Assembly: GCA_024743215.1 (NCBI GenBank)
Contig: JANSWZ010000001.1
Location: 682,001-746,000 of the forward strand
Length of the DNA: 64,000 nucleotides
From: Alphaproteobacteria bacterium
GTDB lineage: Bacteria > Pseudomonadota > Alphaproteobacteria > Rhizobiales > GCA-2746425
Reading direction: 5' to 3'
Part shown: one piece after another, positions 53,279 through 63,414 of the stretch
How the letters are laid out: each line of letters starts with the position of its first letter
How positions within the stretch are numbered: the first letter of the stretch is position 1
Notes under the pieces: model-generated
Seen by the model: only the letters and a program-made list of their open reading frames with translations
The model's database searches: none
What the model was told of the DNA's origin: nothing
Made by a program: the position numbers and the translations under genes

Positions 53279-53876
53279 TGTTTTGAAAGACCTGCAGGCT
53301 TGTCCGCTGGACCGCGTCTGGGTGCCGGGACATTATGGTGCTCCGCTTACGACAGAGAAAACTGGCATCACGCTTGAACGAACCACACCAATGTCTCTTG
53401 TTCAGCTTTCGCTGTTTCCGGGCCAGGAAAAGAAGGCGCTGGCCGCCTTGAAGAAGCAAGGCGTCAAAGCTTTTCCTGAAGCCGGACACGCAAATCTGGA
53501 GACAAAACTGCGGATCTACTCACTTGGCGCCGGACGCTATCTGCTGGAAAGCGCCGCGACGGATCTGCATGGCGGTCTGGCGAGCGCAATTCCTGCGGAG
53601 ATTGGCTCGGTGACAGATTTATCCAGCGCACGAACGGTTCTAACTGTCAGCGGCTTCGATGTTACGACTGTACTGGCAAAGGGAATTGCGATTGATTTTC
53701 ACGCCCAAAGCTTTCCGGTTGGAAAAGTTGCTCAGACAAACGTTCACCACATGCCTATCATGCTGATCAGATTGGAAACCAACCAGTTCCGCTTGTTTGC
53801 CTTCAGCACCTATGCGGAAAGTACCCTGCACTGGCTGGAAAGCGCATGCCGGGATCATGGTTTTGAGCGTATTTAG
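53271..53876 (+). CDS. soxG: Sarcosine oxidase gamma subunit
   Basis: 201 residues from GTG 53271, with GGGGAG seven bases upstream; ATG 53256 is an alternative. Recognisable by position and by the family segment SLVQLSLFPGQEK, then DLSSARTVLTVSGFD and a closing IMLIRLETNQFRLFAFSTYAE in part. Structural subunit of the heterotetramer. Its end is eight bases from the convergent glmU stop. Confidence 0.88.
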   Translation: MDNVLKDLQACPLDRVWVPGHYGAPLTTEKTGITLERTTPMSLVQLSLFPGQEKKALAALKKQGVKAFPEAGHANLETKLRIYSLGAGRYLLESAATDLHGGLASAIPAEIGSVTDLSSARTVLTVSGFDVTTVLAKGIAIDFHAQSFPVGKVAQTNVHHMPIMLIRLETNQFRLFAFSTYAESTLHWLESACRDHGFERI

Positions 53877-53883
53877 GCTTGGC

Positions 53884-55242
53884 CTATTTGGCTTTTGAAG
53901 CCCTTTCTTTGGCAGCACGCAGTTCGTTTTTCAATTTTGCACCTCTGCCATCCTTGTTGGTCTGCCGCGCCCTGCCGAAGGCCAAAGCATCAGAGGGAAC
54001 ACTTTCTGTGATCACAGACCCTGTTGCCACATAGGCGTTTGACCCTATGTCCAGCGGCGCCACCAACAGGCTGCCAGATCCGATAAAGCTGTCCGCGCCG
54101 ATTGTGGTTCGGTGCTTGCCAAAACCATCGTAATTGCAGGTCACTGTGCCTGCGCCGACATTAACCCCGGGTGCAATATGAGCATCACCAATATAGCTCA
54201 AATGGTTTATTTTACTGCCCGTTTCGATGGCTGCGCCTTTGATTTCTACAAAATTTCCAACTTTGGTTTTTGCACCCAGTTCGGTGCCGGGGCGCAGCCG
54301 GGCAAATGGTCCGATGATGGCGTCTTCGCCAATGACAGCGCCTTCCAGATGCGAGAAAGCCTTTACCACTGCACCGCTTTTGACAGTGACCTTTGGTCCG
54401 AACACAACATTCGGCTCTATCGTCACATCAGCTTCCAGCTCTGTATCATAGCAAAAATGCACGGTTTCTGGAGCAAACAATGTGACACCGTTTGCCAAGG
54501 CTTGTTGGCGCATACGCTGTTGGAAGATGGCTTCGACTGCAGCCAGTTGCGCACGGCTATTAATGCCTGCTGCGTCTGCAGCATCACCCTTGACCACCCT
54601 GACTGTGAGACCCTGAGAATGCGCCAATTCAACACAATCGGTAAGATAATACTCACCTTGTGCATTGTCATTTGTCAGTAAACTCAACAACTTGTTTAAG
54701 ATACCTGGCGCAAATCCCATGGCGCCGGCGTTGCACAGCCCAATCTTGCGTTCTGTGTCCGTGGCGTCTTTTTCTTCGCGGATAGCAGTTAACTGACCGT
54801 CATTAACTAACAAACGCCCGTAACCGGTTGGATTGTCAGGTTCAAACCCCTGAACTACCAAATCAGCGTCGCCGTCCAGAAGCGATTTGATCTGATCGAG
54901 TGTCTGCGGTCGGATCAGCGGCGTATCTCCAAACAACACAATGTTGGCGTTTTTGCCATCTGCAAAAAACTTGGAGGCAGCCATGGTCGCATGTCCAGTG
55001 CCAAGACGCTCTGCCTGTACAAAAATATCTATGGGTGCAGGATATTGTTTCAGAAAGTCTTCTACTGCTGGCACATTCGGACCGATCACGACGGCTGTGT
55101 TTTCGGTTCCAAATGCCTTTGCAGATCTCAAAACGTGTTCCAGCATTGGCAAGCCACCAACTGAATGCAGCACTTTTGGAGTAGCCGATTTCATCCGCGT
55201 GCCTTCGCCAGCAGCGAGTACAATAATATCCACGTTCGACAC
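53884..55242 (-). CDS. glmU: Bifunctional GlmU: glucosamine-1-phosphate acetyltransferase and UDP-GlcNAc pyrophosphorylase
   Basis: Makes UDP-GlcNAc for peptidoglycan and LPS. 452 residues, GTG start. N-terminal nucleotidyltransferase: VLAAGEGTRMKS, GTGHA, FGDTPLI and GEYYLTD. C-terminal left-handed beta-helix hexapeptide repeats with the acetyltransferase block KTKVGNFVEIKGA and LSYIGDAHIAPGVNVGAGTVTCNYDG. Single gene in this orientation. Confidence 0.95.
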   Translation of the reverse strand: MSNVDIIVLAAGEGTRMKSATPKVLHSVGGLPMLEHVLRSAKAFGTENTAVVIGPNVPAVEDFLKQYPAPIDIFVQAERLGTGHATMAASKFFADGKNANIVLFGDTPLIRPQTLDQIKSLLDGDADLVVQGFEPDNPTGYGRLLVNDGQLTAIREEKDATDTERKIGLCNAGAMGFAPGILNKLLSLLTNDNAQGEYYLTDCVELAHSQGLTVRVVKGDAADAAGINSRAQLAAVEAIFQQRMRQQALANGVTLFAPETVHFCYDTELEADVTIEPNVVFGPKVTVKSGAVVKAFSHLEGAVIGEDAIIGPFARLRPGTELGAKTKVGNFVEIKGAAIETGSKINHLSYIGDAHIAPGVNVGAGTVTCNYDGFGKHRTTIGADSFIGSGSLLVAPLDIGSNAYVATGSVITESVPSDALAFGRARQTNKDGRGAKLKNELRAAKERASKAK

Positions 55243-55398
55243 GCTTTTCTCCGATTCCCCGACCTGATTTTCCAGCGTTGGTTAGCATTGAATTCCCTGG
55301 AAAGCGAGAAACCAGCCCACCCGTATGCTTAACAAAATCTAAAGAATTGTTTCAGTACTGTGTCTGTCTGAAACAGATTATTGCCCAAGGACGAAAGC

Positions 55399-55908
55399 GT
55401 GTCGAAAGCCACCTGGTTTCAAATTACCCTCCTCGCAGTGTGGGGCGTATCCGCTGTGGCCGCGCTTTCCGGCTCGTTTTGGCTTGCACGCTCAGATTGG
55501 GTTGAAGCTTATAGAGCGGATGCAGACACACTGGGCGCTCAACAATCCGCTTTTGAAAACCCTGTAGAAGCTGCTCTGCTTCAGGAAGAACTGCTGGTGC
55601 TGAGAGAGGCGGTTACGCGTCTTGACAGGCAAAACCGCATTTTAATGTCTCGGCTTGAATCCGTTGAAGATGGAGCTGGAGCATTTACGGCTGCGATTCC
55701 AAGCAGCCCAAACCCACAACGAAGTCTTGTTGGCACGCCTAGTTCACAACAAATGCCAGCAACGTTGAATAACACACTGATACAAAGCCAGGAAATGCAC
55801 TCCAGGGACCGCGTTTTCACACGGATTGACCCCTATCCGCTGAAGATGCAAGGCACGGGTCGTGCACCTACGGATGCTGAAATTTCCAAGGCTTTGAAAG
55901 GTCAATAG
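55399..55908 (+). CDS. Membrane-anchored coiled-coil protein, unrecognised
   Basis: 169 residues from GTG 55399, with AAGGA upstream; a TTG at 55381 is possible. One transmembrane helix (about 8-28, LLAVWGVSAVAALSGSFWLA), then a short coiled coil (about 55-85, LLQEELLVLREAVTRLDRQN) and a low-complexity proline- and serine-rich tail. I do not recognise the family. Possibly an envelope-associated protein. Confidence 0.65.
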   Translation: MSKATWFQITLLAVWGVSAVAALSGSFWLARSDWVEAYRADADTLGAQQSAFENPVEAALLQEELLVLREAVTRLDRQNRILMSRLESVEDGAGAFTAAIPSSPNPQRSLVGTPSSQQMPATLNNTLIQSQEMHSRDRVFTRIDPYPLKMQGTGRAPTDAEISKALKGQ

Positions 55909-56004
55909 CCCCCGTCGTTCTTCGAACGGTGAGACAGGGTGTCAGACTACAGAAATAGACTTTTTGCAATTGCCAGTGCAGCCTATCTCCTTTAGCAAGC
56001 CTGA

Positions 56005-56955
56005 ATGACCGCTAATTCCCCGACACTTGAAACTGACAGCACGGACAAGAAAAAAGCCTATTTGATTCTTGTCTTCATGCCTTTGTTCTTCGGTTCCAAC
56101 ATCATCATCGGGCGTGCCGTTATTGATGGCACCGAGCCCTTTATTCTGGCGTTTTTGCGCTGGTTTATCACATCGCTGATTCTGCTGGCTGTGAGTTTCC
56201 CTGCTGTCAAAGCGCATTGGCCGGTTTTTCGCCAGAACTGGCGCCGGATTTTTGTCATTGGTTTTCTCGGCATGTGGATTTGCGGCGCGCTGGTTTATCT
56301 GGCGCTAAAGCACACGACGGCCTCCAATGGCACGCTAATCTATACCTCTTCCTCGGTTCTGATCATTCTGCTGGAATGGATGTTCCGCGGGCGTAAAATT
56401 GGTTGGCGGGAAATGCTTGGTGTACCAATTGCCATTGCCGGCGTTGCAGTGATTGTCTTCAAAGGCAATCTGGCGGGTCTTTTGTCGCTGCAGTTCAATC
56501 CTGGAGACGGGTTGTTTGTGCTGACATCGGTCTGCTGGGCTATTTACTCTGTTCTGCTACGCAATGCGCCGTTTCCAAGCTTGCCAACGCTGCCTCTGAT
56601 TGGTGTTGTTGGAATGGCCGGTGCCATAACATTGCTGCCATTTGCAGTGTTCGAGGTTTTCTGGACGGGGCACTTTCCCACAACAGGTGCAAACTGGATC
56701 GGGATTGCCAGTCTGGTGGTGATCTCGTCGCTATTTCCCTTCACCGCCTATCAGTATGGCGTGAAAATAGTGGGACCATCCATCACCGGGGTGTTTCTCT
56801 ATCTTCTTCCGCCATATGGCGTTGGCTTGTCGGTGCTGTTGCTGGGCGAAACACTCAGGCCGTTCCATTTTGCCGGTCTTGCGCTGATATTGGGAGGGGT
56901 CATTCTGGCAACCATCCCGACGCGACTCCTCGACAGGTTCTGGTCCCGGCCCTAG
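56005..56955 (+). CDS. EamA/DMT-family transporter
   Basis: 316 residues, ten predicted helices in two EamA repeats (LILVFMPLFFGSNIIIGRAV opens the first; the second begins FVLTSVCWAIYSVLLRNA). Inner-membrane exporter of amino acids or other small metabolites; substrate not predictable. Its last four bases overlap the convergent ccdA stop. Confidence 0.88.
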   Translation: MTANSPTLETDSTDKKKAYLILVFMPLFFGSNIIIGRAVIDGTEPFILAFLRWFITSLILLAVSFPAVKAHWPVFRQNWRRIFVIGFLGMWICGALVYLALKHTTASNGTLIYTSSSVLIILLEWMFRGRKIGWREMLGVPIAIAGVAVIVFKGNLAGLLSLQFNPGDGLFVLTSVCWAIYSVLLRNAPFPSLPTLPLIGVVGMAGAITLLPFAVFEVFWTGHFPTTGANWIGIASLVVISSLFPFTAYQYGVKIVGPSITGVFLYLLPPYGVGLSVLLLGETLRPFHFAGLALILGGVILATIPTRLLDRFWSRP

Positions 56956-57689
56956 CCAATCGTGCCAAGGGCCGGGAACATTTCCAGCATCCAGAACGAA
57001 AACACGGACATCTGATTGGTCAGAAACAGCACGCCCGTTACCACCAGCATGCCACCCATGACACGTTCGACAGTCCGCAAATGACGTTTGAATTTTGCCA
57101 TCCATTCCATGAATGGGCGAGCAAACAGAGCCGCAAGGACAAATGGAATGCCCAGGCCCATCGAATACACCGCCAGCAAACCGGCGCCTTTTGCCACGGT
57201 GTCTTCGGAACCCGCAACTGCAAGAATGGCTGCCAGCACAGGACCGATGCACGGCGTCCAGCCAAAAGCGAATGCCAATCCCATAACGTAGCCACCCATA
57301 TAGCCTGGCTGTTTGCGCTCTACCTGGATGCGCGCCTCCCGGTAAAGAAAACCAATGCGGAACACACCCAGGAAATGAAGCCCCATGATGATGATGACAA
57401 TTCCGGCAACGATGCTGAGAGTACCGGAATTGCGGGCAATGAACTGGCCTGCAACGGAGGCTGCGGCTCCCAGCAGAACAAAGACGGTGGTAAAGCCCAG
57501 AACAAAACTGAATGCAGACAGGACCACCTGACGACTACGTGCGCGGCTTAGCTCCTCTGACGTCAACTGATCCAGCGAAACACCGGCCAAGTAGCACAGA
57601 TACGGCGGAACCAATGGCAGAACACAGGGCGAGACGAAGGATACAAATCCAGCCAGCAGGACAGTCAAAAGTGTCAGTTCAGCAATCAT
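56952..57689 (-). CDS. ccdA: CcdA-type thiol:disulfide transporter for cytochrome c biogenesis
   Basis: 245 residues, six helices. FVSPCVLPLVPPYLCYLAGVS near the N-terminus and AFGWTPCIGPVLAAIL in the middle hold the two redox Cys that carry electrons from cytoplasmic thioredoxin across the membrane. Supports heme c ligation, which matters for the CxxCH sensor kinase of this window. Separated by 100 bases from comEC. Confidence 0.93.
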   Translation of the reverse strand: MIAELTLLTVLLAGFVSFVSPCVLPLVPPYLCYLAGVSLDQLTSEELSRARSRQVVLSAFSFVLGFTTVFVLLGAAASVAGQFIARNSGTLSIVAGIVIIIMGLHFLGVFRIGFLYREARIQVERKQPGYMGGYVMGLAFAFGWTPCIGPVLAAILAVAGSEDTVAKGAGLLAVYSMGLGIPFVLAALFARPFMEWMAKFKRHLRTVERVMGGMLVVTGVLFLTNQMSVFSFWMLEMFPALGTIG

Positions 57690-57788
57690 GCAATTCTCCG
57701 AAATACGAACAGGCTACATATAGCAATGATTCTGATTGCAAAAAGTCACGACTTCGCGAGGTGTTGGATTCTCAGGGCAAAAAGTTGA

Positions 57789-60110
57789 TTAATTCCAGCG
57801 TCTTTTCCGGATTGGCAGGCTGGTTTCAATCGTAAGACCCAATTCATGTAAGCCTTTTGAAACGCTGTCATCGATTGGGTGCCTGTGGGCTGATGCCCGG
57901 TCAATCGTCGACAAAACCACCGAACCGCGCGCTGCCAGAAAAGATTTGTCGATAACAACTTTCTCGATCGTTGGTTGAAACGGGCATGGCGGTGTTTTGT
58001 GCAGCGAACTGATGATCAAACCGGCATCGCCCATGCAAGCCTCAAACATGGCTTCCACCCGATTTACAGTGGCAACCTGCAGCGGCTTTTCTGCATGGGT
58101 ATCAATCTCGAAAAGACATCCCGTACGGTCGCATGCCTGACCATTACGGTTCTGCTTCAAGACGGTCTCAACGTCTCGCCCATCGCCCAGCGCACGCATC
58201 CAGATACCTGCGGTAAAGGAATTGCGGGAAGTTCCCCGGAATTCGAGCCCATCCGGTGTGATCTCCGCCATCATCTTTCCATCTTGCGAAATGAGTAGGA
58301 CCGGACTCTGATTTGACCCGGCATTGACGGTAAATGCTGAAAACGCCAACATCATTGCAGCTGCAAAACGCAACTTTGTGCCCAACAGGCATAGGCAAAT
58401 CAATGCCAAGCCAAGCAGGAGCGCTCTTAGTGCCGGTTGTTGACCCGGAATGCTGACCGCGCCCTCCCAGCTGGCCACTTGCTGCGCGACTGTTGCAACG
58501 CCATTGAGACCAAGTTCCATAACACTGAGGGGCATCCATTCCAGCCCGAATGGCATCAGCAGCAAAGCCAGAATTCCCGATGGCATGACTACGAAACCGA
58601 CCAGTGGCATCGCCGCAAGATTGCCAGCGAGCCCATAGACCGCAAACTGGTAGAAATGATGAACTGCAAAAGGTGCTGTCGCAAAGCCCGCGACGATTGA
58701 GGTCAGTGCTAGTCCTGCAGTTCCCATTGCCATGGATCTCATCATGCCGATGCCTCCTGCCCTGTTCTGCATTCTTGAAAACAGACCGTCACGGCGATAG
58801 ACCGCAACCAATGCAATGACTGCCATGAATGACATTTGAAAACCCGGCGTCAGAACGGCCGAGGGTTGGAAAACAAGGATAAAAATCGCTGCCAAGGCGA
58901 CGTTCCGCATGGTCAATGCAGCACGATTGAACATAATGGCGATCAGAAACACTGCGGCCATCAGAAATGCTCTTTGCGCTGAGATCCCAGCGCCTGACAG
59001 CGCCAGATAACCAAGCGCACCCAAAAGCGCTGCACCGGCGGCCCATTTCTTGACCTGGTATCTTGCAGAGACCTCACGCGCAAAAGCCGCCGCAAGTCTG
59101 ATGGTTCCGAACAGAAGCGCGGTTACAAGCGCCATGTGCAATCCCGAGATGGCCAGAATATGCGCCAAACCTGAATGACGCAGTGCCTGCTCGGTCGTGT
59201 CCGTTATGCCGCTGCGCATTCCAACCAGAAGTGCAGAGGCAAGCGCGCCTGCCTCTCCGGGCAATGTATCTTTCAGGCGCTCTGAAATGGATTTACGAAA
59301 TCCGGTCAGCCAGTCAGCCGCAGATCTTTCAGGGTCTGCGCTGAAACTGAGTTCTGGAATTGCTTCACCCAGAAGGAAGCCGCGTGCGGAAAGGCCGTTA
59401 AAATAACCGATCCGACGAAAGTCATAGCCGTTTGGAATTAAGGGCCAACTGAGCGGTTCAAGCCGGGCGCGCGCCCACACCTGATCTCCGATCTGCAGGT
59501 TGGTGATGTGTTGATTGAAGGCACTGAGTTGAACACCGGCAAGTGTTATGGGGTCTGCTGACAGGTCCGTCACGTCCCGCAGAATCAATCGACTTCTCTG
59601 CTCACCCGGAACGATATCAGCGACCCGCCCGCTCAATTGAAATGTCTCAGCAGCCCCCAAAAGCGGCGTGGCGGCCCGCACTGTCTGCCATTTGGCCAGG
59701 GCAACACCGGCAATCACCAACGTGATGGCCAGTACAATCCTGAAAGAATAGTCGGACCAGCGCAAACACCAGGTTACAACCGTCAAAACACTCAGAAGAA
59801 GCCCAAGTGCAAGACCGCTCGGCTCCTGTGCCATTGAGAAATAGCCGAGAATACCCAGCGACATGAAGACAGGTACCCAGCAAAAGATATCCGGACCGCG
59901 GGCCTCTTTATGCAGCATGCGAGCAAGCGTGTCCCAGCCATTGCTAGATTTTGTGCCAAGCAGGCGTAGAGCTTTGGTGGTTTTGGGGACACTGCTGAGG
60001 CCAGATGACACAAAACCAACCTGAGATAGCAGTTTACTGTCATCGTCCAGATGTGCCGTTTGTTGGCCAAGTTCCCGCTTAGGACCTTGTTTTGAACCTC
60101 TTTGGGTCAT
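57789..60110 (-). CDS. comEC: ComEC/Rec2-family DNA uptake channel protein
   Basis: 773 residues, multi-pass inner-membrane protein. N-terminal DUF4131-like region with helices at about 75-135, then the competence domain opening [16 protein letters not shown] and continuing with [10 protein letters not shown]; the signature [36 protein letters not shown] and [12 protein letters not shown] are clear. The usual C-terminal metallo-beta-lactamase domain is missing; a short beta-rich tail is present instead, as in many alphaproteobacterial members. Role: passage of single-stranded DNA across the inner membrane. Divergent from gltX by 78 bases. Confidence 0.88.
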   Translation of the reverse strand: MTQRGSKQGPKRELGQQTAHLDDDSKLLSQVGFVSSGLSSVPKTTKALRLLGTKSSNGWDTLARMLHKEARGPDIFCWVPVFMSLGILGYFSMAQEPSGLALGLLLSVLTVVTWCLRWSDYSFRIVLAITLVIAGVALAKWQTVRAATPLLGAAETFQLSGRVADIVPGEQRSRLILRDVTDLSADPITLAGVQLSAFNQHITNLQIGDQVWARARLEPLSWPLIPNGYDFRRIGYFNGLSARGFLLGEAIPELSFSADPERSAADWLTGFRKSISERLKDTLPGEAGALASALLVGMRSGITDTTEQALRHSGLAHILAISGLHMALVTALLFGTIRLAAAFAREVSARYQVKKWAAGAALLGALGYLALSGAGISAQRAFLMAAVFLIAIMFNRAALTMRNVALAAIFILVFQPSAVLTPGFQMSFMAVIALVAVYRRDGLFSRMQNRAGGIGMMRSMAMGTAGLALTSIVAGFATAPFAVHHFYQFAVYGLAGNLAAMPLVGFVVMPSGILALLLMPFGLEWMPLSVMELGLNGVATVAQQVASWEGAVSIPGQQPALRALLLGLALICLCLLGTKLRFAAAMMLAFSAFTVNAGSNQSPVLLISQDGKMMAEITPDGLEFRGTSRNSFTAGIWMRALGDGRDVETVLKQNRNGQACDRTGCLFEIDTHAEKPLQVATVNRVEAMFEACMGDAGLIISSLHKTPPCPFQPTIEKVVIDKSFLAARGSVVLSTIDRASAHRHPIDDSVSKGLHELGLTIETSLPIRKRRWN

Positions 60111-60188
60111 GTCACATCAAGGGTTTTGATCTTGTCAGTCTCCATGCTACACGATGCGCCACAAATTCCAAATTTTGACAGGCTGCTG

Positions 60189-61607
60189 ATGTCCCCTCCC
60201 ATAGTCACTCGTTTTGCCCCTTCTCCCACCGGTTTCCTTCATATCGGCGGCGCTCGCACTGCTTTGTTCAATTGGTTGTTTGCCAAGGCAAATGGCGGCA
60301 AAATGTTGCTGAGAATTGAGGACACAGACAGATCCCGTTCATCACCCGAAGCGGTAACAGCGCTGATGGATGGCCTGCAATGGCTGGGAATTGACTGGCA
60401 AGGCGAACCGGTTTCGCAATTCTCCCGACAAAAGCGTCATGCTGAAATCGCCAGACAATTGGTCGACGAAGGTAAAGCGTATTACTGCTACACCTCGCCC
60501 GAAGAGCTGAATGCAATGCGAGAAAAGGCACGTGCAGAAAACAGGGCGCCGAAGTATGACGGGACCTGGCGCAGCAAAGATCCTAGCGAAGCGCCTGAAG
60601 GCGTTGATCCGGTTATTCGCATAAAGGCCGAGCAGTCTGGTACGACAATTGTGACTGACCACGTTCAGGGTGTGGTGGAGTTTCCAAATGCCGATCTGGA
60701 CGACTTCATCCTGATGCGCAGTGATGGCACCCCCACCTATATGCTGGCAGTCGTGGTAGATGATCATGATATGGGAATTACGCATATTGTGCGCGGTGAT
60801 GATCACCTGACAAATGCGGCACGGCAAATCCAGATCTACAAAGCCCTGGACTGGCCAGTACCGGATATGGCTCATGTGCCCCTGATTCACGGCCCAGATG
60901 GTGCAAAACTTTCCAAAAGACACGGGGCTCTTGGTGCAGAGGCCTATCGTGCCATGGGTTATCTGCCCGAAGCTTTGTGCAATTATCTGGTTCGTCTGGG
61001 CTGGGCCCATGGCGATGAAGAAGTGATTTCCATCGAACAGATGATCGAGTGGTTTTCGCTGGACGCTATCGGCAAGTCTCCTTCACGTTTTGATTTTGCA
61101 AAACTTGAGAATCTCAATGGCATCTACATGCGGGCCGCGGAAGATGAAAGGCTGATTGACGCAGTTGAGCTTGTCTTGCCCGAGTTGGCGACACCGAGCC
61201 TCTTTGGACAAAAATTATCAGATGATCATCGCAAGAAACTGCTTTTGGCAATGCCAGGCCTCAAAGAGCGCGCCAAGACGGTTCTCCAGCTTATTGAAAG
61301 CGCGGAATTTATCGCAGCCAGTGTGCCACTGAACTATACCGAGAAGGCGCTTGGCCTGCTTAACGAAGATGGTCGCAAAATTATTGCTGACCTGATTCCA
61401 CGGATCGAAGAAGCAGAATGGACTGCGGAAGGTCTGGAAAACAGCGTCAAGGCATTTGCCCAGGAAAGTGAGCTCAAGCTTGGCAAGGTTGCCCAGCCAC
61501 TCAGGGCAGCACTGACCGGAAGTCATATGTCACCCGGCATCTATGACGTCCTGCTTGTGCTGGAGCGTGAGGAGTCGTTGAAACGTATGGCAGCTGCGAT
61601 CTCCTGA
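60189..61607 (+). CDS. gltX: Glutamyl-tRNA synthetase
   Basis: 472 residues from ATG 60189, which places the class I HIGH-type motif [20 protein letters not shown] at residues 9-28; upstream in-frame codons add no conserved sequence. KMSKS-type loop is [10 protein letters not shown]; other family blocks are [11 protein letters not shown] and [17 protein letters not shown]. Charges tRNA-Glu, possibly tRNA-Gln too in this lineage. Downstream lies a 450-base gap before citrate synthase. Confidence 0.94.
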   Translation: MSPPIVTRFAPSPTGFLHIGGARTALFNWLFAKANGGKMLLRIEDTDRSRSSPEAVTALMDGLQWLGIDWQGEPVSQFSRQKRHAEIARQLVDEGKAYYCYTSPEELNAMREKARAENRAPKYDGTWRSKDPSEAPEGVDPVIRIKAEQSGTTIVTDHVQGVVEFPNADLDDFILMRSDGTPTYMLAVVVDDHDMGITHIVRGDDHLTNAARQIQIYKALDWPVPDMAHVPLIHGPDGAKLSKRHGALGAEAYRAMGYLPEALCNYLVRLGWAHGDEEVISIEQMIEWFSLDAIGKSPSRFDFAKLENLNGIYMRAAEDERLIDAVELVLPELATPSLFGQKLSDDHRKKLLLAMPGLKERAKTVLQLIESAEFIAASVPLNYTEKALGLLNEDGRKIIADLIPRIEEAEWTAEGLENSVKAFAQESELKLGKVAQPLRAALTGSHMSPGIYDVLLVLEREESLKRMAAAIS

Positions 61608-62057
61608 TGACCTTGACCTAACTACGACAAAAGACAAATAGCAATTTCTTGCGGCGCTGCAGCAAATCGGGTACTTGGTAACGGAACTTTGGGGCTGAAC
61701 TCAATTGGGAGGTTGTATTGATGAACGTGTTCGCGTTCGGAATTGGGTCGGAAAGCGCAGAAACCCTGGGGTTATCATTGCTTTCATCATTCTGGAACAG
61801 TCGAAACAGCGTTCATCTATCGGGACAAGAGGTGGAATGGCAACTGGCACATCTGCCGGTGGATTTTCAGCAATCTGGCCTTTTCCCATAGCGCCAATAC
61901 AACCTCCCAATTGAGTTCAGACCCCAGCAAAAACTCAGAAGCAATCAGGCTGAGGTTTTTCAACCCATTGGCAGATTAACTTCTTCAGGGACGGCGATCT
62001 ATTGCCGCCCCCTAACGGATGTGCCCTCCGATGTGGGCAAATATGAAAGGGACTTTT
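61608..62057. other. Intergenic stretch holding an inverted-repeat element
   Basis: About 450 bases without a supported gene. It contains a 226-base element bounded by perfect 26-bp inverted repeats (61695-61720 and 61895-61920, described separately). Near its right end, AAGGGA at 62047-62052 is the ribosome-binding site of citrate synthase. Confidence 0.6.
61691..61925. repeat. MITE-like element with perfect 26-bp terminal inverted repeats
   Basis: The left arm 61695-61720 starts CTGAACTCAATTGGGAGG and the right arm 61895-61920 is its exact reverse complement. Outside them GGGG (61691-61694) and CCCC (61922-61925) extend the symmetry with one extra base. The 174-base interior has no long ORF of recognisable kind. 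The form fits a small non-autonomous transposable element or another palindromic repeat family. No clear target-site duplication is visible. Confidence 0.65.
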
Positions 62058-63347
62058 ATGAGCGAGAAGACAGCAAAGCTGACGATTGGAGACCAGACCT
62101 ACGAATTTCCGGTTCACCCGGGAACTGTTGGTCCGGAAGTTATCGACATATCATCGCTGTATAAACAAACAGATCGTTTCACATTTGACCCGGGTTTTAC
62201 CTCCACAGCGTCTTGTGAATCCAAAATCACCTATATTGATGGCGACGAAGGAATTCTGCTTCACAGGGGTTATCCAATCGACCAATTGGCCGAGCATGGC
62301 GACTTCCTGGAGACCTGCTATCTGCTGCTTTACGGCGAGTTGCCAACAGCTGCGCAGAAGAAGGATTTCGACAGCCGCGTTACTTATCACACAATGCTGC
62401 ATGAGCAGATGTCACGTTTCTTCACCGGCTTCCGCCGTGATGCACATCCAATGGCCATTATGTGCGGCGTAGTGGGTGCGTTGTCAGCGTTCTACCATGA
62501 TTCAACTGATATTTCTGATCCCCATCAGCGCATGGTTGCTTCACTGCGCATGATTGCCAAAATGCCAACAATTGCGGCGATGGCCTACAAATACCATATC
62601 GGACAGCCCTTCGTGTATCCGAGCAATGATCTGGATTACGCATCCAACTTCTTGCGGATGTGTTTTGCAGTGCCTTGTGAAGAATACACGGCCAATCCTG
62701 TTCTGGCGCGCGCAATGGACCGGATTTTCATTCTTCATGCCGATCATGAGCAGAATGCATCCACGTCTACAGTGCGTCTGGCTGGTTCCTCGGGAGCAAA
62801 TCCGTTTGCCTGTATAGCCGCGGGCATTGCCTGCCTGTGGGGCCCAGCTCATGGCGGTGCAAATGAAGCAGCGCTGAACATGCTGGCGGAAATTGGAAGT
62901 GTCGACAAAATTCCAGAATATGTTGCACGGGCGAAAGACAAGAACGATCCGTTCCGTCTGATGGGCTTTGGACACCGGGTCTACAAGAACTATGATCCGA
63001 GAGCCAAAATCATGCAGAAGACATGCCATGAGGTCCTCAATGAGTTGGGTATCTCTGATGATCCGATGCTGGAAGTTGCTCTGGAATTGGAGCAAATCGC
63101 TCTGACTGATGATTACTTCATTGAGAAGAAGCTTTATCCGAATATTGATTTCTACTCAGGCATTACCCTACGTGCACTCGGCTTCCCACCCTCTATGTTC
63201 ACAGTGCTGTTTGCACTGGCGCGCACGGTTGGCTGGATTGGTCAATGGAATGAAATGATTGAGGATCCAGGTCAACGTATCGGCCGACCTCGTCAGCTTT
63301 ATACCGGCGCAACGCATCGGGATTTCGTTCCGATCTCGCAACGCTGA
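62058..63347 (+). CDS. gltA: Citrate synthase
   Basis: Condenses acetyl-CoA and oxaloacetate, first step of the TCA cycle. 429 residues, the size of the hexameric Gram-negative type. Catalytic His in the segment [29 protein letters not shown], second His in [15 protein letters not shown], and Asp in [11 protein letters not shown] 62058 has AAGGGA upstream. A strong terminator follows at 63366. Confidence 0.96.
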   Translation: MSEKTAKLTIGDQTYEFPVHPGTVGPEVIDISSLYKQTDRFTFDPGFTSTASCESKITYIDGDEGILLHRGYPIDQLAEHGDFLETCYLLLYGELPTAAQKKDFDSRVTYHTMLHEQMSRFFTGFRRDAHPMAIMCGVVGALSAFYHDSTDISDPHQRMVASLRMIAKMPTIAAMAYKYHIGQPFVYPSNDLDYASNFLRMCFAVPCEEYTANPVLARAMDRIFILHADHEQNASTSTVRLAGSSGANPFACIAAGIACLWGPAHGGANEAALNMLAEIGSVDKIPEYVARAKDKNDPFRLMGFGHRVYKNYDPRAKIMQKTCHEVLNELGISDDPMLEVALELEQIALTDDYFIEKKLYPNIDFYSGITLRALGFPPSMFTVLFALARTVGWIGQWNEMIEDPGQRIGRPRQLYTGATHRDFVPISQR

Positions 63348-63365
63348 TTTGTAGTTTGATCAAAC

Positions 63366-63398
63366 AAAAAGCCGCCCGGAATGATGGGCGGCTTTTTT
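63366..63398 (+). terminator. Rho-independent terminator after citrate synthase
   Basis: GCCGCCC (63371-63377) pairs with GGGCGGC (63386-63392) around an 8-base loop, preceded by AAAAA and followed by TTTTTT. A textbook terminator. Confidence 0.92.
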
Positions 63399-63414
63399 AC
63401 AGGGATTGTCTGTC

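Noticed and set aside
56403-57551. Long open frame (382 codons) on the plus strand
   Set aside because: It lies across the eamA and ccdA genes in another frame, has Cys/His/Arg-rich unnatural composition and no domain.
61691-61925. Complete insertion sequence
   Set aside because: The interior is only 174 bases with no transposase, and no target-site duplication is evident.
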